DNA of 64,000 nucleotides, from contig OX419759.1 in the NCBI GenBank assembly GCA_948567375.1, positions 43,563,493 through 43,627,492 of the forward strand, in the 5' to 3' direction. The position numbers and the translations under genes were made by a program. The DNA is from Lunularia cruciata. Taxonomy: Eukaryota > Streptophyta > Marchantiopsida > Lunulariales > Lunulariaceae. The notes below the pieces were generated by a model that had not been told where the DNA came from, ran no database searches, and was given only the letters and a program-made list of their open reading frames with translations. Positions 56,070 to 64,000 of this stretch are shown one piece after another (positions within the stretch are counted from its first letter, which is position 1; each line of letters starts with the position of its first letter).

Positions 56070-57446
56070 ACATCCTTGGTGGTAGGGCGTACATGAATCA
56101 TTTTGCTGAGCCGGTCCATAAAGACCACAATGGAGTCAAACCCTTAGGTGGTCTTGGGTAATTCAGAGACGAGATCCATACTCATCTATTCCCAACATTG
56201 GGTAGGCGTGGGGAGAGGTTGAAGGACCCTACAGGAGCTTGATTAGAAGCTTTGTTTTGTTGACAAAGTAGGCAATTGCACACGTAGTCCATCATGTCGT
56301 TGCTCATCTTGGGCCAATAGTAATGGCGTTTGACTGCATCCAAGGTCTTGTGCACTCTGACATGACCTGCAATGGCCAAATCATGACATTCTGCTAGAAT
56401 GGTGGTGCGTAATTTTGGAACATTTGGGATCCATAATCTGCTATCACGCAGGGTGAGTCCTTGAGTGCTAGTGGCACCTTTGGATGATTGCGCTTCTACA
56501 ATTTGTGGATCAATTTTTGTAGCAGCCAGAATCTTTGGCCAAAATTTAGGGTTAATCTTACCCTCTACCACCAAGTTGTTTGCCATTGGCATGGGGGTGA
56601 ATGCATCTGCAAGTTGCTTCTTACCTTCCACATAGGTGATTGTCATGTTGAAGCGTTGTTGCTACTCTGCCTACCAAATTTAGCGACGAGATAGATTCTT
56701 TCTGCGTCTCGAGGTAGACTAGAGGTTTGTTGTCTATCTCTACTACAAATGCCTTCTTGCCCAAATAGTGCTTCCAATCCTTAGTTGCCAAAACAATGGC
56801 CAGCTCTTCTCATTCTATGGTGTGGTAGTTGCATTCTACCGGTAACAACTTTTGAGAGAAATATGCAATTGGATGCCATCCGTCATGCCACTCTTGTTGT
56901 AGGATTGCTCCTATTGCTATGCCTAATGCATTTGTAGCCAACTTGATTGGACGTTTTGGGTCATACCACTTCAAGATTGATGCATGTAGCAAGGTGGCTT
57001 TCAATTCTTGGAAGGCCAACTCTTGTGTGGTTCCCCAAGTCCACTTCTTTCCCTTGCCAAGTCGTGCCGTTAAAGGCTGTGCAACCTTGGAGAAGTCCTT
57101 GACAAATCTACAATAGAATCCTGTCAACCCCAAGAAGCTCTTGAGTTGAATCTGATCTTCTTGGGCACTCCATTTTTGAATGACCTCTATTTTATTTGTC
57201 AATACTTGAATGCCCTCTGCATTTACTTTATGCTCAAATTAGTCTACTTCAGACTTGCCAAACTCACACTTTGAGATTTTGGCGTACAATTAATTCAGTC
57301 TTAAAATCTGGAGGACCTCTTGTAGATGTTGTTTGTGTTCTGTCATTGTGCTACTATATACTAAGATATCATCCAAGAAAACAATAATAGACTTATCCAA
57401 GGTTGGACAAAATATGTCATTCATTAGACTCATGAAAGTGACCGGT
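56070..57446 (-). pseudogene. Chromovirus RT end, RNase H and integrase zinc domain
   Basis: Continuation of the minus-strand chromovirus to the right of A2. Right to left: RT palm fragment with [15 protein letters not shown] and [11 protein letters not shown] (57350-57446); RT thumb and RNase H (56810-57202) with FLGLTGFYCRFVKDFSK and LATNALGIAIGAIL, where the catalytic Asp of the TDA motif has become Asn; then the zinc domain (56182-56646) with HDLAIAGHVRVHKT and CNCLLCQQNK; then DSIVVFMDRLSKMIH up to the A2 insertion. RT is truncated at 57446 by a plus-strand K LTR, so the 5' half of the element is missing. Confidence 0.87.
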
Positions 57447-58204
57447 TGTAATACCAAGAGCTAGCCATATGATCTACATGTGAAATTTGGTTTGGTAACA
57501 TCTGGAATGATGTTATACATGATGGTCAAAATAGATCCAATAGAAGTATCACCAAAATGGTACTTCTACTAATAGGGCCAAAAACCAAAATAGATTTGAA
57601 AACCTTTAAACCAATAGCTAGACATATGATTTGAAGGTGAGAATTGGGTTGGTTAGATCTAGAAGAATGTTACACAGGATGGATTGAATAGATAAAGAGT
57701 TATCACCAAAAGGGGACTTCTACTAATAGAGTTGGAACCAAAATATGCTTGAAATCTTTGAAGGCAATTTCGGAGACCTAAACGGATGAATTAGGCCTCG
57801 AAAATGTGCTAAACTCCCCCACCCCTCCAATAGAGTAAAGGCTGGCCTTCCATCCCCCCTGCTTTGTCTCATCTAGAGCTTTCCAATGATACCTCACCCA
57901 TGTGATTCTAAGATTCCCACAGGAAGATTCCATAAAAGATTCACACCGATCAAAGCTTGTTTGACCAACCAGATAGGACCAGTACCAACATGTCACCCAT
58001 CCAAGTAAGTAATCCAAGGTTGGAGCTTGCTTACATGTCACCTATCTATGTACCTAATCCTATAGTGTACCTTCATCGGAGGAGATCCGCTTTGCTTATA
58101 TAATAAAGAGAAGGTGCTCCTTTGGGGCATTGGAGTTTGAGTGTGAAAGTGTGTGTTTCTCATAGTGTGTTTCTCTTCAGGTCTCCTATCCTCAGAGTAT
58201 TACA
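57447..58204 (+). repeat. Family K LTR in 5'-LTR position, plus strand
   Basis: 758 bp, TGTAATACCAAG...GAGTATTACA, opposite in orientation to the chromovirus it truncates. The flanks (ccggt on the left, aatgg on the right) do not match, so it is not a solo LTR. A primer site follows directly. It represents the start of a second K element whose body is missing or unrecognisable. Confidence 0.82.
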
Positions 58205-58205
58205 A

Positions 58206-58216
58206 TGGTATTAGAG
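58206..58216 (+). other. tRNA-iMet-type primer binding site
   Basis: TGGTATTAGAG one base inside the LTR end; one change from TGGTATCAGAG. Confidence 0.75.
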
Positions 58217-58880
58217 TAGGTGTTGTCCAAGAGAGCAAATCACTCCTCTTGGAAGAACTTGGGCTACTTAGACTGAGTAATTTTGAGGAGAGATATTCTG
58301 GTGTAATTGGTAGATTAGGACGGTTGAATGGATGCTCCAGGAGGACAATATCCAGTGCCTTGCTTTCCATTCTTGAATCCATTCAACATCAAGATTATAT
58401 ACATTTAGCACAAGCAAGTGAGAGTGTATTTGGTTTTTCACTTCGGAGTAGAGTTCATGGATACAATAATGAATTTACCAAACCTAGTGATTTTGCCTGT
58501 TATGATTTATGATAGAGAGTGGGATTTGACAATTTACATTTTGTTGTGATGGATTTGAATGTCCCAAATCCTTTCCCTTTTAACACTTAAGTAGAAATTT
58601 GTTATGTAGTGAGACTGAAAGTGATGTTTAGGGATTTCATGGTTAGGAATTTTGGTGAGGAATATTACCAACAAGTGGTAGCTTCTGAGGTCCCAATGGA
58701 AGTTCCAATAGTTTTTGCGCTCTCCAAAGTGATCATATTAACTCTCTATTGAAGTTTAGGGTATAGCAATTGAGTGTTACAGGAACCATGGATCTGCAGT
58801 TTTGTAGGAGTTGGTGCAAGGAATGCAGGGGATGTTGAACAAATTTCAAGAGATTAAGATGACCAAATTAAGATTCTAAA
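58217..58880 (+). other. Short unrecognised internal region of the K element
   Basis: A frame open to 58512 (SLLLEELGLLRLSNFEER) gives no recognisable Gag. Further right only short frames appear. Just before the next LTR piece a GMLNKFQEIKM segment is readable. I see no pol here; the element was probably deleted to a leader or carries non-autonomous cargo. Confidence 0.4.
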
Positions 58881-59202
58881 TTGTATCTCTGTGGGAATGA
58901 ACTTACCTTACCTTATTACCACAAAAGTGATTTTTGCCAAGTTGTCACATACATCCAATCCAAAGTAAAAGAGTTAGGAATGCAAGTTAATTTGGATGAG
59001 ATTTCTAAGTTATTAACGAAAAGTGGGTCAAAGAATAAAGATGTAGATAGATTACCCATGAACTCAATTGAAGTTCATAATGAAGATGTAGAAGAAAGGG
59101 TAGAAAGTTAGGCAATATTAGATAGACCCAAAGAAGGGGAAAGACTTGAAGTAGAATTGGGTTTGGGAGCCAAAGTTGAGGTTGACAATGGATCGGAGTA
59201 GT
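58881..59202 (+). repeat. Family L LTR fragments left of the large solo LTR
   Basis: 58881-58949 is the terminal LTR segment ending GTTGTCACA. 58950-59202 is an interior segment of another L LTR (coding-remnant region, similar to 1840-2110) that continues at 63009 beyond the solo LTR. The 58949/58950 junction has no visible duplication. Confidence 0.7.
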
Positions 59203-59614
59203 TGTGGTACCCACATTTTTGTTTTTTCTCATTTTTCAAGAAGAAGTGTACAAATGAAGTCATATTGCGCTGGGATGACATCAGAAGGCGAAGAATGGTG
59301 TCTTCAGGATGTAACCCAAGGTAAAGTGACTTTGTTCTAGAAGACAAAGTACTCAGATTTGCCCTGTCAGCCAGCAACCCGAAGTAAGGAGACTTTGTCT
59401 TGGGAGTAATCACCCCGAGGCAAGGATAGTCTAACAACTTTACTTCGGGGTTGGACATTCAAGAAGGTACCATGCACAAAAACAGCTGGCCTATGAGTGG
59501 GAAGAAATTGAAAGTGATTGGATCATGCAAGAGGTGTGATTTCTTGGTAGAATCTTGAAGTGAAGAAAGACGCAAGAAGCGCGCCACTATAAGATTTGGG
59601 CTAGAAATGAAGCA

Positions 59615-62001
59615 ATGACAAGTAATTTTCCATTATCGTTAAGAATTCATCCTGCATGAGATTGTGGGAAAGGAAGTGTAGTAGAAGACGCATTGTTGTG
59701 TCAAGAGGAAGTTAGGAGAGTTAGTCTGAGAATCAGTCGGAAGAGTAGACACCAACCCAGAGTGGAAGAGAGTAAGATGGGAGGTGGGAAGAAGAACTTG
59801 AAATTTGCAATGAGAAATCATGTGATTTGGAGATTAGATGTGATTGCTAGAATCAAAGTCTTGAGCAGGCTTTGGATCACATTCTTGGCATAGAACTGGA
59901 ACATTAGCTTTCGAGGTTTCATGACTGAGATCATCAAGAGTAGACTTTTTGATGGACCCAAGGAAGAAGGTAAGAGAGGAAATCCGGCTTGTTGGATAGA
60001 GTCGGATTGGATGTTAATACTCGGGAAAGAGGGAGGTGAGGAGCAAAGAGCCACGTTCATGGAGAAAGGAGAGGTAAATGAAGAAACCAAAGAAGTGAGA
60101 GATGCCTTCTCTTCAAAGTGCACAAAGAATGGTAACAAAGCTAAGAATTATAAGGACCCAATGAGTAGATGCATCATAGCAGCAATGATGGCTATCTTGA
60201 AGCTAGAGCAAACCACTTATGTGATGAAACATCAAGCTTTGTTCTTTCACAAGATGTTTGTAGGGAAGCCAATCAATTGGGCAAAGTGCTTTCATTAGCA
60301 TGCAAGAAAAATGTTGTGGAACTTGCGGGACAAGTTGCCTCCACATTACATTGTGCCATTTGCAGCCCACTTCTACTTGGGACTGAATTTGCTGAATGCG
60401 GTGGAGAGACACAAGATGGTGTCGCACTTCCATCCTGATTTGAGAAGAGATGTTGATGCGGAGGAACAAAAATACATCTTGCAAAAAAGGAGCAATGACG
60501 AGTACTACACATAGGCAAGGCAGAGTGTGCAGATGAAGGTGAACACTCTGATGTTGAAGAAGAGGAGTTGAAAAGAAGAAGAAGAAGAAGTCACGGTGAC
60601 AAGACCTCGGAAGACCCGGAAGGTAAACCTGAGGAAAGACTTGGTAGTAATCGCATCATCGGGCAAAGAATCAGAAGGGGAAGCCAAAGACAAGTCTGAA
60701 GACTCACAGATGGAGGAAGAACTTGCATTCACATTGCAGAGTGATGAAGCTGGCAGCAAGAGTTTTGAAGTGAAGATGACATAGACAGCAAGAGTGAAGA
60801 TGGCATAGACATGCAATCAATACTGGAGGAGGAAGAAGGAAAGATAGCAATGGAGGAAGAATGTAACCAGAGACAAGAAGATGAAGTTCCAGCAGAGGAG
60901 AAGAGGGTGACCATTTAGAGAGAAGTCCATTCTAGAAGGAAGGTGAAGTATGAAGTGGGACCAAGTAGGAGAAGAGAAGTAGAGAGTGGAAGTTTGGGGA
61001 GCGAGGAATCTATCCCCATAAGGCAATTATGACTAAGAAGAAGAGTGTCTAGTGAAGAAGAAACAAAGAAGGAGGAAAGTCCACAAGCCAATGAAAAGCA
61101 TAATGAAGGAGAAGAGTATTTGCGGGAGGTTGTGTGCCCATTGTTCACAAAGTTGGAGCAAAAGAAGAAGGAGATGTAGTCAAAGTGTCCAGAGGTGAAG
61201 ATTGTGTTACAAGTGTTAGCAAAATTAGAGGAAGAGAACTTAGAGTTGAAGAAGAATATAATCCAAGGTGAGGAGTAGAGGGAAGTACTATGAGTAGACG
61301 CAACAGTACAAAATCAAGTAATTGAAAACTTGAAGAAAGAAGTGGGAAGTAGAGAGCAAGTAATAGAGCTGGATGTCATAGCAAGGGAGAGACAAATAGC
61401 GGAGTATGAAATCTTGAAAAAGCAGTTTGCTGATTCACGATTAAAAATTATTCATGCTATGGCAAGAGAAGCAGAGAAGGAGCAAGAGCTTGATAGAGTG
61501 ATGGAGAATGTAGAAGAGAAGAAGCAACTCTGGCAGAGAGGGTAGACAACAAGATATTGAGAAGAAGAGAGGTTGTGGGAGTTACTTTGTAATCTGGAGG
61601 AGAAGATTGCGCAAAAAGAGAAGGAGAAGAAAACCGTGAAAGCCAAATTCAAGGCTGAATTGGCAATGTATAGAGAAAATTGGCTGGCAGATCAAGAACA
61701 TGAGAGAAGAGTGAGACTTGAGCCATTGAAGGAGATTGTCACAAAGATGATTGCGATGCTTAGTGCAGAAGCCAATGTTAGGATTGAAGAAACCAAGTTG
61801 CACGAGTTGAAGTTATTGGTGCATAAGACGAGGAGGAGAAATGCAACGGATAAGGATTTGAATGCCTTGCTGATTAGTCTCAAAACTCATGTACATAGGA
61901 AGATATTGGAAGTAGAAGACAATATCACAATTAGATTAGATTTAGTAAAGTTGGAGATAGATAAACTTTGGAAGGATGTAAGAGAGCAAACCTTGAAGTA
62001 G
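59615..62001 (+). pseudogene. LTR-borne ORF: globular N-terminus and long coiled-coil C-terminus
   Basis: The most complete copy of the family L LTR ORF, about 780 codons if read through breaks. ATG at 59615 (MTSNFPL), an early stop, then 59777-60298 (MGGGKKNLKFAMRN; DGPKEEGKRGNPACW), 60311-60514 (HYIVPFAAHFYLGLN), a basic TRPRKTRKVNLRK patch and an acidic stretch (60596-60784). It then becomes Lys/Glu/Arg-rich and coiled-coil-like from about 61180, best seen in 61330-61545 and 61573-62001 (KAKFKAELAMYRENW, HELKLLVHKTRRRN). Homologous pieces occur at 4278-5515, 13344-13860, 16221-17218, 35160-35640 and 46225-46548. I recognise no known domain. Its layout, with a globular part then coiled coil, recalls captured or accessory proteins of plant LTR elements, but this is only an analogy. 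Confidence 0.6.
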
Positions 62002-62348
62002 ATGAGGTAGGAGTACAAATGTTTTCAGAGTTATCACGGGAGATATTAGAGAAGAGTGGGTCGTAAGATAGAGATTTAGACAGGTTACCTATGATAGGAA
62101 TTGTAGAATAGGAAGGCAAAGTGTTAGAATTGGTAGAAGAATTAGTAGTTGTGGAACCCGAGGATAGAGTAGTGTGTGAAGTTACTTTGGGATTGGAAGC
62201 CCAGGAAGAAGTAGACATCAGATTGGAGTAGTAATAGTTTTGAGATTTGAAGAGGCAGATTTGAAGAGGTGCATTGTCATTTTGGATCTATAGGTTAGAA
62301 GAGTTGTTGTAGAACGGTATAGTTGTTAGCAACTATTGACTGCTTCAC

Positions 62349-62356
62349 TATTTAAA
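62349..62356 (+). promoter_or_regulatory. Candidate TATA box of long-form L LTR
   Basis: TATTTAAA, at the same distance (about 655 bp) from the LTR end as TATTTAAG at 2232. Confidence 0.4.
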
Positions 62357-63008
62357 GGTAGCATTTGCAGTCATGTGATATTCAGTGCTTATAAATCTGA
62401 GAATAGATAAAGCAAAGTGCTGATTTCAATGCTTGTTGCTTGAGCTTGATTTCGAGTATCAACTTTTTGATTGTGTTGTGAGTGTTTGGACAATTTTGAA
62501 GTGCAAGTAAGAGTGTGTTGGATGTTGGATTCCATATCCTTGATCTTCATTCTGTGTGTTTGATCCTTAGTGAAGTGCAATCGGAGCAATGCCTTGACAG
62601 ATTTGAGAGGAATTGTAGTGTTGGTAGTATTCTGCAATTGTGAGTGCAATGTAGTGTTGATGTGAAGCAATTTTGATCAAGGAAGTTGTGCCTTCAGTGG
62701 AGGGGTAGAACACAATTCTGAGGTGAAGTTGTTTTGTAGTGAAGTGCCATTTTTGGGAGAGCCTGAATCATCACAATCAAGATTGTTTGGAACAATTTGA
62801 TGAAGTTGTGATTAAGTGTGATAAATTGTTATGACGAGGTTGCAAGTCAGTGCTTGTTACTCTATTCTGGCTGTGATTTCTACTTGAGAGATTAAAGATG
62901 CAACCAATTAACTTCATATTTGACCAATTTTGAATCATATCTCTGCGGGAACAAACTTTACTTACCTAATTACCACAAAATTGATATTTTCTAGGTTGTC
63001 ATAGTAGT

Positions 63009-63808
63009 AATAATTTTGAGATTTGAAGAGGCAAATATGAAGAGGTGCATTGTCATTTGGAAGTGCAAGTTTGTAAAGTTATTATAGAATAGTATTTTAG
63101 TTAGTTAACTATAAAAGTGCTCAACCTATTTAAAGGATGCATTCACAGTGTTGTATTGTTCAATATTTATATTTTTGAAGTTGATAAAGTGAAGTATTGT
63201 ATCTTAGTGCTCATCATTTTAGCTTAATTCCGAGTATCAATCTTGTGTTTGTGTTTGTGTTTGTGAGTGTTTAGAGACTTTCAAAGTGCAAGTTAGTGTG
63301 GTTGTTGGATGTTGGACTCCACAACATTGATCTTCATTCTATGTGTTTGATCATGAGTGAAGTGCTATCAAAGAAATTCCTTGATAGATTTGAGAGGAAT
63401 TGTAATGTTGGTAGTATTCTACAATTGTGAGCGCAGTATAGGGTTGATGCAAAGCAATTTTGATCCAGGAAGTTGTGCCTTCAGTGGAGGGGTAGAATAC
63501 AATTTTGAGATGTAGCCATTTTTCAATGAAGTAGCCTTCTTCAAGAAAATCTAAATCATCACAACCAACAATTTTTGGAAAGATTTGATGGAGTTGTGAT
63601 TATGAGTGTTAATTTGTGATGAGATTATGATTAGTGTTTGTTACTCTCTTCTAAGTATGGTCTCTACTTGAGAGACTAAAGAAGAACTCAAGAAGAATTG
63701 AATTGTTACTATTCTACATTTTATTTGACCATTTTTGACTCGTATCTCTATGGGAACAACCTTTATTTACCTGATTACCACAAAAGTGATACTTGCTAGG
63801 TTGTCACA
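63009..63808 (+). repeat. Family L LTR, right half, ending at 63808
   Basis: Continues the interior L LTR segment from 59202 after removal of the solo LTR and one gtagt. It ends TTGTCACA at 63808. It contains the same terminal segment as the other L LTRs, with more substitutions than the solo LTR, as expected for the older host. Confidence 0.75.
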
Positions 63809-64000
63809 CCTCTCCATCCATTCACTACTGGAATTTGGGCTCTCCATCAGTCCCACTTGACTCCAGACTCTATTGGGTAAGCTCCTCTTTTTCTTCTTCC
63901 AGTTCTTTGTCTTTGCTCTTGGCCTCTCTTTCCAACTCTTCTTTAGATCCACCACCACTTTACTCCTTGGGTTTAGTCTCCTCGCCTTTCTTCATTGAAC
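63809..64000 (-). other. Glu/Lys-rich coding-like sequence at window edge
   Basis: On the minus strand one frame reads KEELEREAKSKDKELEEEKEE-like coiled-coil sequence with stops. It may be another part of the LTR-borne ORF or a different element. Too short to classify. Confidence 0.3.

Larger units (their letters stand above)
59203..63003 (+). mobile_element. Family L solo LTR (long form, 3801 bp)
   Basis: Starts TGTGGTACCCACA and ends GTTGTCATA (one change from the canonical end). It has a perfect 5-bp target duplication gtagt (59198-59202 and 63004-63008). It contains the complete LTR-borne ORF remnant (59615-62001), a TATTTAAA core promoter candidate at 62349-62356 and the terminal 650 bp shared with all L LTRs. 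It was inserted into another L LTR, whose two halves are 58950-59202 and 63009-63808. Confidence 0.88.

Noticed and set aside
57447-58204. Solo LTR
   Set aside because: The flanking 5 bp do not match, and a primer site follows directly.
58153-58512. 119-codon frame overlapping the K LTR end and primer site
   Set aside because: It starts inside the LTR, no Gag or other domain is recognisable and no second copy is available for comparison.
1-64000. tRNA, rRNA, CRISPR arrays, prokaryotic operons
   Set aside because: None was found. Repeats are LTRs and tandem units, and the tRNA-like matches are short primer binding sites only.

Overview
The window contains no recognisable host gene. It is made almost entirely of LTR retrotransposons of the Ty3/gypsy (Metaviridae) superfamily, inserted into one another in both orientations. 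The pol signatures (DGYSGYNQI-type reverse transcriptase, integrase HHCC and DD35E motifs, a chromodomain in one family, tRNA-Asp-like and tRNA-iMet-like primer binding sites) are those of a land plant. The nesting, solo LTRs and very large LTRs suggest a repeat-rich intergenic region of a large plant genome, perhaps a gymnosperm or fern. The sequence does not allow a species call. All comparisons here were made by eye.

Three families account for most of the DNA. Family A (my label) is a 7.8-kb Athila/Tat-like element with 679-692 bp LTRs (TGTAACACC...GGCTCACA). Four complete copies are present: A4 (5516-13339, minus), A3 (25723-33539, minus), A1 (37559-45359, plus) and A2 (48265-56065, plus), plus a solo LTR (35641-36332). 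A1 has an uninterrupted 1608-codon gag-pol. A2 is almost identical but carries a frameshift and a stop. A3 and A4 are progressively more decayed. All copies carry an extra zinc-knuckle ORF (ORF0) upstream of gag. Family L has large LTRs (TGTGGTACCCACA...GTTGTCACA) of about 1.95 kb or 3.8 kb. The long form contains a long, now broken reading frame with a globular N-terminus and a Lys/Glu-rich coiled-coil C-terminus. Family K is a chromovirus with LTRs of about 740 bp (TGTAATACC...GTATTACA) and a tRNA-iMet-type primer site.

Layout: 1-3863 decayed family L pol, split by an L solo LTR; 3864-14143 its LTR, split by A4; 14144-17409 a jumble of L LTR pieces in both orientations; 17410-22990 a decayed plus-strand chromovirus-like element, with a family K solo LTR in its leader and heat-shock-element-like motifs in its LTR remnant; 22998-34127 purine-rich DNA with 130-bp tandem repeats, split by A3; 34128-46548 old minus-strand L LTR material holding an A solo LTR and an L solo LTR that is itself split by A1; 46549-57446 a minus-strand chromovirus split by A2; 57447-58204 a plus-strand K LTR; 58205-63808 L LTR material around a complete 3.8-kb L solo LTR; 63809-64000 undetermined.

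Functionally, A1 looks like an autonomous element: LTR promoter, primer site, ORF0, gag-pol, polypurine tract and second LTR. The other elements are substrates, relics or recombination products. Target-site duplications support most boundaries: 4 bp for family A but 5 bp for families L and K.
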